The position numbers were made by a program, and so were the translations under genes. The notes under the pieces are model-generated. The model was not told the origin of the DNA. It was given only the letters and a program-made list of their open reading frames with translations, and ran no database searches. Positions 48,187-57,293 of a stretch of 64,000 bases of DNA are shown here, piece by piece (position 1 is the first letter of the stretch; each line of letters begins with the position of its first letter). The DNA comes from Caldimonas brevitalea (GTDB taxonomy: Bacteria > Pseudomonadota > Gammaproteobacteria > Burkholderiales > Burkholderiaceae_C). Where the stretch lies: contig NZ_CP011371.1 in assembly GCF_001017435.1 (NCBI RefSeq), positions 1,798,001 through 1,862,000 on the forward strand, in the 5' to 3' direction.

Positions 48187-48672
48187 ATGAAACTGCCCTC
48201 GCTTGCCGCCGCCTTGCTGCTGCTGTCGGGCCTCGCGCTCGCCCTGCCGGCACAGGCTGTCGATACCACCGACCGCATGCGCGGCGCACCGATCGACCAG
48301 ACCACCGTGCCGCCGCCGATCGCCAACACCGACAACAGCGACGTCCGCCGCACCCGCAACTATGCGATGCAGCCGCCGGTGGTGCCGCACAAGATCGACG
48401 GCTACCAGCTCGACAAGAACGCCAACCGCTGCATGTTCTGCCATGCGCGCGCCAAGACGCAGGAAAGCCAGGCGCCGATGATCAGCGTCAGCCATTTCAT
48501 GGACCGGGACGGCAACTTCCTGGCCGAGCTGTCGCCGCGTCGCTACTTCTGCCTGCAGTGCCACGTGCCGCAAGCGCAGCTGAACCCGCTGGTCGAGAAC
48601 CGCTTCATCGATGTCGACACCTTGCTGAACGCACCGGCGCCGGCTGCCGGCACCCGGGGCCGCAAGAAATAG
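48187..48672 (+). CDS. napB: periplasmic nitrate reductase diheme cytochrome c
   Basis: NapB passes electrons from NapC to NapA. The 161-residue precursor has a Sec signal (to about residue 24) and two heme c sites, CMFCH at 82-86 and CLQCH at 122-126. AGGAGA lies just before the ATG. The hemes need the Ccm system encoded downstream. Confidence 0.96.
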   Translation: MKLPSLAAALLLLSGLALALPAQAVDTTDRMRGAPIDQTTVPPPIANTDNSDVRRTRNYAMQPPVVPHKIDGYQLDKNANRCMFCHARAKTQESQAPMISVSHFMDRDGNFLAELSPRRYFCLQCHVPQAQLNPLVENRFIDVDTLLNAPAPAAGTRGRKK

Positions 48673-48690
48673 CCAGCGAGGAGCTGCGAC

Positions 48691-49272
48691 ATGTTCAAGT
48701 TGATGCGCCGTTACTGGACCGTGCTGTGGCGCCCGAGCCGCTACTTCAGCCTCGGCTTTCTGACCATCGTCGGCTTCGTCGCCGGCACCTTGTTCTGGGG
48801 TGGCTTCAACACCGCGCTGGAGTTGACCAACACCGAGCGCTTTTGCATCGGCTGCCACGAGATGCACGACAACGTCTACCAGGAGCTGCAGGGCACCATC
48901 CACTTCACCAACCGCAGCGGTGTGCGCGCGAAGTGTTCCGACTGCCATGTGCCGCACGAATGGACCGCCAAGATGGCGCGCAAGATGCAGGCCTCTAAAG
49001 AGGTGTGGGGCAAGATCTTCGGCACCATCGACACACCGGAGAAGTTCGCCGAGCACCGGTTGATGCTGGCCCAGAACGAATGGAAGCGCATGAAGGCGAA
49101 CGACTCGCTCGAATGTCGCAACTGCCACGAGTTCGCCTACATGGACTTCACCCGCCAGAGCAAGCGCGCGTCCGAAGCGCACTCGAAGTACCTCGCCAGC
49201 GGCGAGAAGACCTGCATCGACTGCCACAAGGGCATTGCGCACCGCCTGCCCGACATGTCGGGTGTGCAGTGA
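48691..49272 (+). CDS. napC: tetraheme quinol dehydrogenase NapC
   Basis: NapC is a membrane-anchored NapC/NirT cytochrome that takes electrons from quinol. The 193-residue protein has one N-terminal helix and four heme sites starting at C52, C82, C142 and C175 (CIGCH, CSDCH, CRNCH, CIDCH). napF, napG and napH are absent, so NapC is the likely only quinol route. The stop touches the ccmA start (TGATG). Confidence 0.96.
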   Translation: MFKLMRRYWTVLWRPSRYFSLGFLTIVGFVAGTLFWGGFNTALELTNTERFCIGCHEMHDNVYQELQGTIHFTNRSGVRAKCSDCHVPHEWTAKMARKMQASKEVWGKIFGTIDTPEKFAEHRLMLAQNEWKRMKANDSLECRNCHEFAYMDFTRQSKRASEAHSKYLASGEKTCIDCHKGIAHRLPDMSGVQ

Positions 49273-49895
49273 TGCTGGGCGTGCGCGACCTGGCGCTGGT
49301 GCGCGGCGAACGACGCCTCGCGAGCGGCTTGCAGTTCGACCTGCCGGCCGGCCGCGCCTTGCGCATCGCCGGCGCCAACGGCAGCGGCAAGACCACCTTG
49401 CTGCGCACCTTGTGCGGGCTGCGGCCGGCGCGCGGAGGTCAGGTGCTGTGGAATGGTGTGCCGCTGCCCCGCGCGGGTGACGCGCTGCGCGAGGAACTGG
49501 TCTGTCTCGGCCACCACGACGGCCTGCACGAAGACCTCACGGCTGCCGAAAACCTGCAGGTGTTGATGTCGCTCGGCGGCGAGGCGGTCACACCTGGTGC
49601 CATCGCGGCAGCGCTGGCGACCGCTGGGCTGCAGGGCCAACAATACCTGCCGGTGCGCAGCCTCTCGCAAGGCCAGCGCCGCCGTGCCGCTCTGGCGCGG
49701 CTCGCGCTGACGCGCAAGCGGTTGTGGGTGCTCGACGAACCGCTGGCCGCGCTCGACGCAGAGGGCCGTGCCGCATTCATCGCGACGCTGCAGCGTCACT
49801 TGCTCGGCGGCGGTTTGGCCGTGTTCACTTGTCATGCCGATTCATGGTCGCACACCGAATCGATACAGTGCTTGAGCCTCCCCGGGCCGCAGTGA
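49272..49895 (+). CDS. ccmA: heme exporter ATP-binding protein CcmA
   Basis: CcmA is the ATPase of the CcmABCD complex that releases holo-CcmE during cytochrome c maturation. The 207-residue protein shows Walker A GANGSGKTT, the signature SLSQGQRRRAALARL and Walker B LWVLDEPLAALD. A GTG one codon upstream is an alternative start. The stop overlaps a GTG start of ccmB. Its place after napC ties heme attachment to nitrate respiration. Confidence 0.94.
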   Translation: MLGVRDLALVRGERRLASGLQFDLPAGRALRIAGANGSGKTTLLRTLCGLRPARGGQVLWNGVPLPRAGDALREELVCLGHHDGLHEDLTAAENLQVLMSLGGEAVTPGAIAAALATAGLQGQQYLPVRSLSQGQRRRAALARLALTRKRLWVLDEPLAALDAEGRAAFIATLQRHLLGGGLAVFTCHADSWSHTESIQCLSLPGPQ

Positions 49896-50551
49896 GAGGG
49901 CCCCTGCTGGGGCCTCTCGCACTGATGTTCGGTCGCGGCGTGCGTCTGGCCTGGCGGCGGCGGGTCGACAGCGCCGCCTCGCTGGCCTTTTTCCTGATCG
50001 TCGCGGCGCTGTTCCCGCTGGCGCTGATGTCCGAGGCACGTTCGGGGCTGGCACCGGCGGCCACCTGGATCGCGGCCCTGCTCGCCACGACGCTCGGCAG
50101 CCTGCGGCTGTTCACCGACGACGCGGCCAACGGCGTGCTCGACCAGCTGCTGCTCGCGCCGGGCGGCACCGGCCTCGCGGTAGGCGGCCTGCTGTGCGCC
50201 CACTTCGTGACGGTCGGCGCGCCGCTGCTCGGTGCGTCGCCCTTGGTGGCGTTGTTCTACGACCTGTCGTTCGAACAGTGGGCCCGCCTGGCCGTGTCGC
50301 TGCTGCTCGGCTTGCCCGCGTTGTGCGTGCTGTCGGCCCTGGGCGCGGCGCTCACGCTCGGGGCCCGCGCCGGTGGCCTGTTGCTGGCCCTGCTTGTCGT
50401 GCCATGGGGGGTGCCGGTGCTGTTGTTCGGGATTGGTGCCGCGCAGGGAATATCCAATGGGGCAATGCTGCTGCTGGCCGCGGCGACGTTGTTTGCCCTG
50501 GCGCTCGGCCCGTGGGGGGTCGGCGCCGCTCTCAGGATGAACGCCGAATGA
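49892..50551 (+). CDS. ccmB: heme exporter permease CcmB
   Basis: The 219-residue membrane protein has the CcmB pattern of six helices and the FTDDAANGVLDQLLLAP segment. I use the GTG that overlaps the ccmA stop (GTGA), which gives the usual length; an in-frame ATG at 49844 lies inside ccmA and one at 49925 is shorter. It overlaps ccmC by 4 bases. Confidence 0.9.
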   Translation: MRGPLLGPLALMFGRGVRLAWRRRVDSAASLAFFLIVAALFPLALMSEARSGLAPAATWIAALLATTLGSLRLFTDDAANGVLDQLLLAPGGTGLAVGGLLCAHFVTVGAPLLGASPLVALFYDLSFEQWARLAVSLLLGLPALCVLSALGAALTLGARAGGLLLALLVVPWGVPVLLFGIGAAQGISNGAMLLLAAATLFALALGPWGVGAALRMNAE

Positions 50552-51327
50552 AGACACTCTGGCGTTACGCCTCACCGGCCGTGTTCGCGCCGCTCGCCGG
50601 GCGCTGGTGGCCGATATTCGCCGTCGCCGCCATCGGGTTCGCCGCGGTGGGCCTCTATCTGGCGTTTCTCGTCGCGCCGACCGATGCCCAGCAGGGCGAG
50701 GTCTACCGCCTGCTGTACCTGCACGTGCCGGCGGCCTGGATGTCGATGTTCATCTACTTCGTGATGGCCGTGTACGCCGGGCTGGGTCTGGTGTTGCACA
50801 CCCGTTTGTCCACCATGATGGCCCGCGCGCTGGCGCCGACCGGCACGCTGTACTGCGTGCTGGCGCTGCTCAGCGGTGCCGTCTGGGGCAAGCCGACCTG
50901 GGGCACGTGGTGGGTGTGGGATGCACGGCTGAGTTCGCAGCTGATGTTGCTGTGCCTGTACCTCGGCTTTCTGGCCTTGCAGGATGCCTTCGACGACCGG
51001 GAACGCGGCGAGCGTGCGGCCGGCCTGCTGGCCGTGGTCGGCATCGTCAACCTGCCCATCATCTACTTCTCGGTGGTGTGGTGGAACACCTTGCACCAGG
51101 GCGCCAGTTTGTCGCCATCGGAGGGCGCCCGGGTGGCGCCGGTGATGCTGGCTGCGTTGCTGACGATGACGCTGGCGTGCTGGTCTCATGCCGTGGCCGC
51201 CGCGCTGGTGCGCGTGCGTTGCCTGATTGCGGAACGGGACGCGGACACGGTGAGCGCCGTGCGAGCGGCAACGTCCCCGGTGGCCGTGCCCGCCGCTGCA
51301 GCCGTACAGAAAGGAAGCCATCCATGA
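50548..51327 (+). CDS. ccmC: heme handling protein CcmC
   Basis: CcmC loads heme onto CcmE. The 259-residue membrane protein has the tryptophan-rich heme motif WGTWWVWDARLSSQL between helices and conserved histidines in YLHVPAAW and WWNTLHQG. The start overlaps the ccmB stop. The C-terminal tail after about residue 220 is Ala-rich and variable. Confidence 0.95.
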   Translation: MKTLWRYASPAVFAPLAGRWWPIFAVAAIGFAAVGLYLAFLVAPTDAQQGEVYRLLYLHVPAAWMSMFIYFVMAVYAGLGLVLHTRLSTMMARALAPTGTLYCVLALLSGAVWGKPTWGTWWVWDARLSSQLMLLCLYLGFLALQDAFDDRERGERAAGLLAVVGIVNLPIIYFSVVWWNTLHQGASLSPSEGARVAPVMLAALLTMTLACWSHAVAAALVRVRCLIAERDADTVSAVRAATSPVAVPAAAAVQKGSHP

Positions 51328-51491
51328 ACATCGACTGGAGCCTGTTCTGGCATATGGGCGGGCAGGGGCCCTATGTGTGGGGGGCCTATGGCGCGGCGCT
51401 GGCGCTGGTGGCAGCCGAGGCGATCGGCTTGTGGCGGCGCGCCCGCCGCGTGCGCGAGCTGCGCCGCGAGACGGTGGAGGACCGTACATGA
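51324..51491 (+). CDS. ccmD: heme exporter small subunit CcmD
   Basis: CcmD is a small membrane protein that helps release holo-CcmE from CcmABC. The 55-residue product has the typical HMGGQGPYVWGAYGAALAL segment followed by a basic tail. AAGGAAG before the ATG and 4-base overlaps with ccmC and ccmE support it. Confidence 0.92.
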   Translation: MNIDWSLFWHMGGQGPYVWGAYGAALALVAAEAIGLWRRARRVRELRRETVEDRT

Positions 51492-51931
51492 CCCGAGGTG
51501 CCCAGCGGCGCTTGCTGTTGTTCCTGGCGGTCGTCGGCCTGCTGGCGGGCGGCGTGTCCCTGGTGGTGTTCGCCCTGCGCGACAACCTCGTGTTCTTCTA
51601 CACGCCCAGCGACGTGAAAGCGCGCGGGCTCGCGGATCACCCGCAGTTCCGGCTCGGCGGCCTGGTCGAGCGTGGTTCGGTGCAGCGGGAGCCGGGCAGC
51701 TTGCGGGTGCGTTTTGTCGTCGCCGATGCACAGCACCGCCTGCCGGTGGTCTACCAGGGGCTGCTGCCCGACCTGTTCCGGGAGGACAAGGGCGTGGTGG
51801 CCGCCGGGCGCCTCGGCGCCGACGGTGTCTTCCACGCGCGTGAGGTGCTGGCCAAACACGACGAGAACTACGCGCCGCCGGGCACCGGCGGCGGCGCTGC
51901 AGAACGGCCGGCCTGGGTGCGCCCGCAATGA
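51488..51931 (+). CDS. ccmE: heme chaperone CcmE
   Basis: CcmE carries heme covalently to the CcmF/H ligase. The 147-residue protein has one N-terminal helix, an OB-fold, and the heme-binding H124 with Y128 in LAKHDENYAPP. It overlaps ccmD and ccmF by 4 bases each. Confidence 0.95.
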   Translation: MTRGAQRRLLLFLAVVGLLAGGVSLVVFALRDNLVFFYTPSDVKARGLADHPQFRLGGLVERGSVQREPGSLRVRFVVADAQHRLPVVYQGLLPDLFREDKGVVAAGRLGADGVFHAREVLAKHDENYAPPGTGGGAAERPAWVRPQ

Positions 51932-53883
51932 TCGCGGAACTCGGCCACTACGCCCTCATCCTCGCCCTGTGCGTCGCGGCGACCGCGGCGCTGCTGCCGC
52001 TGCTGGGCGCGGAGCGGGACGCCGCGCTCGCACTGTCGGTGCAGCGGCGCGGTGCGGCCCTGTTGTTCGGCCTGTGCCTGGCCGCCGCGGCATCGCTGAC
52101 CTGGAGTTTTGTCGTCAACGACTTTTCGGTGCGCTATGTGGCGGCGCACAGCCACTCGACCTTGCCGCTCACCTACCGCATGGCGGCCTTGTGGGGCAGC
52201 CATGAAGGATCGATGCTGCTGTGGCTCGTAACCCTGGCCGGTTGGACGGCCGTGGTCGCCTGGCGCGCCGTGGGCCTGCCGGATGTCATGGCGGTGCGCG
52301 TGCTCGGTGTGCTGGGGGCCATCTCGACCGGGCTGCTGTTGTTCGTGCTGCTGAGTTCCAACCCGTTTTTGCGCTTGATGCCGCCGCCGCTGGACGGGCG
52401 CGACCTCAACGCCTTGCTGCAGGACCCGGGCATGGTGTTCCATCCGCCGGCGCTCTATCTGGGCTATGTCGGGTTCGCAGTGCCCTTCGCGTTCGCGGTC
52501 GCCGCGTTGTGGTCAGGCCGGCTGCCGCCGGCCTGGCTGCGCTGGCTGCGGCCCTGGGTGCTGTTGGCCTGGGCGGCCCTGACGCTCGGCATCGTGCTCG
52601 GCAGCAGCTGGGCTTACCGGGTGCTGGGCTGGGGCGGCTGGTGGTTCTGGGACCCGGTCGAAAACGCGTCCTTGCTGCCGTGGCTGGCCGGCCTGGCACT
52701 GCTGCACGCGGTGTGCGCCGCCGAGACGCGCGAGCACTTCAAGCGCTGGGTGTTGCTGCTGGCGATCGCCTGCTTCGGGCTGAGCCTGATCGGCACCTTC
52801 ATCGTGCGCTCGGGGGCCATCACGTCGGTGCATGCGTTTGCGACCGACCCGCGCCGCGGCCTGTTCATCCTGGCGCTGTTGGCCGCTTGCCTGGGCGGCG
52901 CGCTGATGCTGTACGCGGGCCGGGCGCATGCCATCGGCGGCGGCCGGCCGTTCGCGCCGGTGTCGCGCGAGTCGCTGCTGCTGTCCAACACACTGCTGTT
53001 CTCGGTCGCGACGGCCTCGGTGCTGCTCGCCACCTTGTACCCGATGGCGCTCGATGCCTTGGGTGCCGGCAAGATCTCGGTGGGCGCACCGTACTTCGAG
53101 GCGGTGCTGGTGCCCTTGCTCGCGCCCGCGGTGTTCCTGATGGGCGTGGGGCCGCTGGCGCAGTGGCAGAAGGCGCCGCTGCCCGCGCTCGCCCGGCGGC
53201 TGCGCTGGGCGTTCGTCGCCAGCGTGAGCGCCGCGTTGGTCGCGGCGCTGGTCGGGCGCGGCGGGGCCTTGATCGGGGTCGGCTTCTTCCTCGCTGCGTG
53301 GGTGCTGGCGTCGTCGATGACGGGGTGGCTGCGGCGTGGCAGCGTGCCACGCTCACGTGCTTACTGGGGCATGCAGCTGGCCCACATCGGCGTCGGCGTG
53401 TTCATCCTCGGCGTGACGGTGGTGCGTGGCTTCCAGATCGAGCGCGAGGTCCCGCTGGCGGTGGGCGACAGCGCGCCGGTGGGCGACTACGTGCTGCGCC
53501 TGGACGCGCTCGAGCCCTTCGAGGCCCACAACCATGGCGGCGTGCGGGCGCAACTGAGCGTGCTGCGCGAGGGTGAGGTGACGGCGGTGCTGAAGCCCGA
53601 AAGCCGCACCTATCGCGCGCAGGACATGACCGTGTCGACCCCCGCGATCCACGGCACCCTTTGGCGCGACATCTATGTCGCGATGGGCGACCGCACCGGG
53701 CCGCAGTCGTGGGGCCTGCGGCTGCAGTACAAGCCGATGATCTGGTGGGTCTGGGCCGGCTTTCTGATGATGTCGGCCGGCGGCCTGCTGGCCGCCTGTG
53801 ATCGCCGTTACCGTCTCGCGACCACCGCGCCGGCGCTACAGCCCGCGCCTGGCTTGTCGGTGGCCTCGGGAGAGCCGCGATGA
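51928..53883 (+). CDS. ccmF: cytochrome c heme lyase subunit CcmF
   Basis: CcmF joins heme to apocytochromes with CcmH. The 651-residue polytopic protein has the WWD heme motif WGGWWFWDPVENASLLPWL and the conserved HSHSTLPLTYRMAALWGSHE region. Length matches the family. The start overlaps ccmE and the stop overlaps ccmG. Confidence 0.96.
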   Translation: MIAELGHYALILALCVAATAALLPLLGAERDAALALSVQRRGAALLFGLCLAAAASLTWSFVVNDFSVRYVAAHSHSTLPLTYRMAALWGSHEGSMLLWLVTLAGWTAVVAWRAVGLPDVMAVRVLGVLGAISTGLLLFVLLSSNPFLRLMPPPLDGRDLNALLQDPGMVFHPPALYLGYVGFAVPFAFAVAALWSGRLPPAWLRWLRPWVLLAWAALTLGIVLGSSWAYRVLGWGGWWFWDPVENASLLPWLAGLALLHAVCAAETREHFKRWVLLLAIACFGLSLIGTFIVRSGAITSVHAFATDPRRGLFILALLAACLGGALMLYAGRAHAIGGGRPFAPVSRESLLLSNTLLFSVATASVLLATLYPMALDALGAGKISVGAPYFEAVLVPLLAPAVFLMGVGPLAQWQKAPLPALARRLRWAFVASVSAALVAALVGRGGALIGVGFFLAAWVLASSMTGWLRRGSVPRSRAYWGMQLAHIGVGVFILGVTVVRGFQIEREVPLAVGDSAPVGDYVLRLDALEPFEAHNHGGVRAQLSVLREGEVTAVLKPESRTYRAQDMTVSTPAIHGTLWRDIYVAMGDRTGPQSWGLRLQYKPMIWWVWAGFLMMSAGGLLAACDRRYRLATTAPALQPAPGLSVASGEPR

Positions 53884-54404
53884 AGTGGCGTTATGCGGTG
53901 CCGCTGCTCGGGCTGCTCGGGTTGCTGGTGCTGTTCGTGTTCGGGCTGCGGCAAAACCCGCGGGCGCTGCCGTCGGCGCTGATCGGACGCCCCGTGCCGG
54001 CCTTCGCTGCGCCGCTGCTGTCGGCACCGCAACAAACGCTCTCGCCAGCGTCGTTGCGGGGCGCGCCGTGGGTGCTGAACGTGTGGGCCTCATGGTGTGC
54101 CGCCTGCCGCGAAGAACACGAGCCGCTGCTCGACCTGGCGCGGCGCGACGTGCCGCTCTACGGGCTGAACTACAAGGACAGCCGGGACGCCGCCCAGGCC
54201 TGGCTGCAGCGCTCCGGCGACCCCTACCGCAGCTCGGTGGTCGATGCCGAAGGCCGCATCGGCATGGACCTGGGCGTCTACGGCGTGCCCGAGACCTTCG
54301 TCATCGATGGCCAGGGCGTGGTGCGGTACCGGCATGCCGGGCCGCTGACGCGGGAGTTGATCGAGCGCGAGCTGTTGCCGCTGTTGACGAGCTTGAAGCG
54401 ATGA
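53880..54404 (+). CDS. ccmG: thiol:disulfide interchange protein CcmG/DsbE
   Basis: CcmG keeps apocytochrome cysteines reduced for heme attachment. The 174-residue membrane-anchored thioredoxin-fold protein has the redox site WCAAC (C73 and C76) and the cis-proline loop YGVPETFVID. It overlaps ccmF and ccmH. Confidence 0.95.
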   Translation: MKWRYAVPLLGLLGLLVLFVFGLRQNPRALPSALIGRPVPAFAAPLLSAPQQTLSPASLRGAPWVLNVWASWCAACREEHEPLLDLARRDVPLYGLNYKDSRDAAQAWLQRSGDPYRSSVVDAEGRIGMDLGVYGVPETFVIDGQGVVRYRHAGPLTRELIERELLPLLTSLKR

Positions 54405-54814
54405 AAGCCTTTCTGCTGAGCCTGACCAGCCTGCTGTGCATGTCGTGGGCACTGGCTGCCGCCCCCGACGAAGCGCGGCTGCAAGCCCTGGCCGCCGAGC
54501 TGAGGTGCCCCGTGTGCCAAAACCAGAGCCTGGCCGATTCCAACGCCGAGCTGGCGGCCGACCTGCGGCAGGAGATCCGCCGCCAACTCGAGGCGGGACA
54601 TAGCGATCAGGAGGTGCGCGACTACATGGTGAGCCGCTATGGCGAGTTCGTGCTGTACGAGCCGCGCCTGGGGGGCCACACGCTGCTGCTGTGGATCGGC
54701 CCGTTCGCGATGCTCGGGGCCGCGGTGGCCGTGCTCGCATGGCGGGTGCGCCGGCGGGCGAGCGCGGGCACGACCGTTGAAGACGCGGCCGTGGCGCCGG
54801 AGAGCCGGCCATGA
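54401..54814 (+). CDS. ccmH: cytochrome c maturation protein CcmH
   Basis: CcmH presents apocytochrome to CcmF. The 137-residue protein has a signal peptide, the redox motif RCPVCQNQSLADSNA (C36 and C39), the VRDYMVSRYGEFVLYEP segment and a C-terminal membrane helix. It is the short form, and the TPR part is the separate ccmI next to it. Confidence 0.95.
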   Translation: MKAFLLSLTSLLCMSWALAAAPDEARLQALAAELRCPVCQNQSLADSNAELAADLRQEIRRQLEAGHSDQEVRDYMVSRYGEFVLYEPRLGGHTLLLWIGPFAMLGAAVAVLAWRVRRRASAGTTVEDAAVAPESRP

Positions 54815-55509
54815 GTGGGCCACTCGCCGCCTTCTGGGTCGCCGCAGGCGGCTTGACGCTGCTCACCGTGCTGGCGCTCTGGTGGCCGTTGGGCGCGCAA
54901 CGGGGCGCGGGGCACTCCGGTGCGTCGGGCTGGGTGCGGCCGGCGGGTTGGGTGCTGGCGGTCGGCATCCCGCTGGCGACCGCCTTTCTGTATTTGCAGC
55001 TGGGCGCGCCGCGCACGCTGGAGGCCGCCGCTCAGCCGCCCGCACACCGTCTCAACGAGGCCGACATGGCGAGCGCCGTGGAGACCTTGGCGCAACGGCT
55101 GAAGTCGCAGCCGGACGACCTGCAGGGCTGGTTCATGCTCGCGCGCTCCTACCAGGCGATGCAGCGCTGGCCCGACGCGGCCGCGGCCTACCGCGAAACC
55201 GTGCGGCTGGCACCCGACGAACCGCAGCTGCTGGCCGACCTGGCCGATGTGCTCGCGACTGTGCAGGGCGGCAGCCTCGAGGGGGAGCCGCGCCAACTGT
55301 TGGAACGCGCGCTGAAGCTGGCGCCGGACCATCCGAAGAGCCTGGCGCTCGCCGCGATTGCCGAGTTCCGGCAGCAGCGTTATGCGGTGGCGATTGGCCA
55401 TTGGGAGCGTTTGCTCGCCGGGGAGCCAGCGGCATCGGAGGGTGCCGAAGTGGCCCGGCGGGGAATCGCCCAGGCGCGTGCATTGATGGGCACTGCGCCC
55501 TCACCTTAG
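54811..55509 (+). CDS. ccmI: cytochrome c maturation protein CcmI
   Basis: CcmI binds apocytochrome C-termini and passes them to the heme ligase. The 232-residue protein has two N-terminal membrane helices and a TPR domain (about residues 85-220, with GWFMLARSYQAMQRWPDAAA). It overlaps ccmH by 4 bases and ends the nap-ccm chain. It is shorter than the Rhodobacter form. Confidence 0.88.
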   Translation: MSGPLAAFWVAAGGLTLLTVLALWWPLGAQRGAGHSGASGWVRPAGWVLAVGIPLATAFLYLQLGAPRTLEAAAQPPAHRLNEADMASAVETLAQRLKSQPDDLQGWFMLARSYQAMQRWPDAAAAYRETVRLAPDEPQLLADLADVLATVQGGSLEGEPRQLLERALKLAPDHPKSLALAAIAEFRQQRYAVAIGHWERLLAGEPAASEGAEVARRGIAQARALMGTAPSP

Positions 55510-55602
55510 GGAGCTCCGGTCCGGGGCGGTTGCGAAGCCACACAGCTTCCCGGCGGCGCGTCGTTATCATCGGCGGCGTTTTGCTACAGAGGGCTGGGTT
55601 CG

Positions 55603-56460
55603 GTGGACATTGTTGTACTGTTGAAGGCCGCGGTGATGGGCATCGTCGAGGGACTCACCGAGTTCCTGCCGATTTCATCCACCGGCCATTTGATCCTCGC
55701 GTCCTCGCTGCTCAACATGACCGGCGATGTCGTGAAGGTGTTCGAGATCGCCATCCAGACCGGCGCGATGATCGCCGTCATGTGGGAATACCGCGAACGC
55801 CTGCGCAACACGGTCGCCGGCATCACGTACGACCCGATCGCACAGCGGTTTGCGCTCAACGTGTTGATCGCGTTCGTTCCGGCGGTGCTGCTGGCCCTGG
55901 TGTTCGGCTCGTTGATCAAGGAACATCTGTTCCATCCGGTGCCGGTGGCCACCGCCTTCGTCGTCGGCGGCTTCATCATCCTGTGGGTGGAGCGGCGCCA
56001 CCGTCGCCATTACGGCGACCGCGACCTGGAGGGCGGGCGGGTTGCCCGCGTCGAGACCGTCGACGACATGACGGCACTCGACGCGCTCAAGGTCGGCCTG
56101 GTGCAATGTTTGGCGCTGCTGCCCGGCACCAGCCGCTCGGGCGCCACCATCATCGGCTCGATGGTGTTCGGCTTCTCGCGCAAGGCGGCCACCGAGTTCA
56201 GCTTTTTCCTCGGCATCCCCACGCTGGTGGGAGCGGGCGTTTATTTGCTCTACAAGCAGCGCGAGCTGTTGAGCGTGGCCGATCTGCCGATGTTCGCGGT
56301 CGGGCTGGTGTTTGCCTTCTTCAGCGCCTTGCTGTGCATCCGCTGGCTGATCCGCTATGTGTCGACGCACGACTTCACGCTGTTCGCGTGGTATCGCATC
56401 GTGTTCGGCATCGTGGTGCTGGTGACGGCCAAGACCGGCTGGGTCACGTGGCACGCCTGA
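55603..56460 (+). CDS. uppP: undecaprenyl-diphosphatase
   Basis: UppP (BacA) recycles undecaprenyl pyrophosphate for wall and LPS synthesis. The 285-residue membrane protein has both signature segments, [15 protein letters not shown] and [15 protein letters not shown]. The start codon is GTG. It converges on trmB with a hairpin between them. Confidence 0.95.
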   Translation: MDIVVLLKAAVMGIVEGLTEFLPISSTGHLILASSLLNMTGDVVKVFEIAIQTGAMIAVMWEYRERLRNTVAGITYDPIAQRFALNVLIAFVPAVLLALVFGSLIKEHLFHPVPVATAFVVGGFIILWVERRHRRHYGDRDLEGGRVARVETVDDMTALDALKVGLVQCLALLPGTSRSGATIIGSMVFGFSRKAATEFSFFLGIPTLVGAGVYLLYKQRELLSVADLPMFAVGLVFAFFSALLCIRWLIRYVSTHDFTLFAWYRIVFGIVVLVTAKTGWVTWHA

Positions 56461-56463
56461 ACG

Positions 56464-56487
56464 GGCAGGGGGCCGAGGCCCCGTGCC
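56464..56487. terminator. hairpin between convergent uppP and trmB
   Basis: An inverted repeat centred on GGGGCC-GA-GGCCCC extends to an 11-position stem with one mismatch. It fills the 33-base gap between the two stop codons and may terminate both transcripts. Confidence 0.5.
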
Positions 56488-56493
56488 GTGCGC

Positions 56494-57234
56494 TCAGCGC
56501 TTGACGAACACCAGGTCCCAGACGCCGTGGCCCAGCTTGAGGCCGCGGTTCTCGAACTTGGTCAGCGGGCGGTAATCGGGTTTGGGCGCGTAGCCCTCGG
56601 CGGTGTTGCGCAGGGCCGGTTCGGCCGACAGCACCTCCAACATCTGCTGGGCATACGGCTCCCAGTCGGTCGCGCAGTGCAGATACCCGCCGGGCGCGAG
56701 GCGCGACGCCAGCAACGCCACGAAGGGCGGCTGGATCAGCCTTCGCTTGTGGTGGCGCTTCTTGTGCCACGGGTCCGGGAAGAACACATGCACGCCGGCC
56801 AGCGAGCCGGGCGTGATCATCTGTTCGAGCGCTTCGACCGCGTCGTGGCGCACGATGCGAAGGTTGGTCAGCCCTTGCTCGCCGATGCGCTTGAGCAGCG
56901 CGCCCACGCCCGGCTCGTGCACCTCGCAACCGATGAAGTTGTCGCCCGGGCGTACCGAGGCGATGTGAGCGGTGGCTTCGCCCATCCCGAAGCCGATCTC
57001 GAACACGGTGGGGGCGGTGCGGCCGAAGGCGGCGGCCACGTCCAGCGGCGCGGCCTGGTAGGGCAGGATGTAGCGCGGGCCGAGATCGGCCAAGGCGCGC
57101 GCCTGTCCCTCGGTGGTGCGGCCCGCACGCATCACGTAGCTGCGGATGGTGCGCGGGTGTTCGACGCCGGCCGGGACGGCAGAGTCGTCGGCGGGCGGGG
57201 GCGGTGTATCGGGGCTAGGCATCGGGGCGGACAT
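56494..57234 (-). CDS. trmB: tRNA (guanine-N7)-methyltransferase
   Basis: TrmB makes m7G46 in tRNA using SAM. The 246-residue protein has the SAM motif [15 protein letters not shown] and the signature [15 protein letters not shown]. The first 35 residues are Pro/Asp-rich and variable, so the start is uncertain: ATG at 57234 is chosen, with ATG 57222 and GTG 57276 as alternatives. The helicase gene ends 48 bases upstream. Confidence 0.95.
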   Translation of the reverse strand: MSAPMPSPDTPPPPADDSAVPAGVEHPRTIRSYVMRAGRTTEGQARALADLGPRYILPYQAAPLDVAAAFGRTAPTVFEIGFGMGEATAHIASVRPGDNFIGCEVHEPGVGALLKRIGEQGLTNLRIVRHDAVEALEQMITPGSLAGVHVFFPDPWHKKRHHKRRLIQPPFVALLASRLAPGGYLHCATDWEPYAQQMLEVLSAEPALRNTAEGYAPKPDYRPLTKFENRGLKLGHGVWDLVFVKR

Positions 57235-57260
57235 GGGGTCGCATTGTGCCGCGGCTGGCG

Positions 57261-57293
57261 GCTCACTTGAGTTCACTCGAGCTCACTTGAGTT
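57261..57293. repeat. short direct repeat at helicase stop
   Basis: GCTCACTTGAGTT occurs at 57261-57273 and again at 57281-57293, 20 bases apart. The second copy covers the helicase stop codon, so a small duplication has copied the gene end. Confidence 0.8.

Noticed and set aside
45639..48359. 906-codon open frame opposite napA
   Set aside because: napA is certain from its cofactor cysteines; the antisense frame has no recognisable features.
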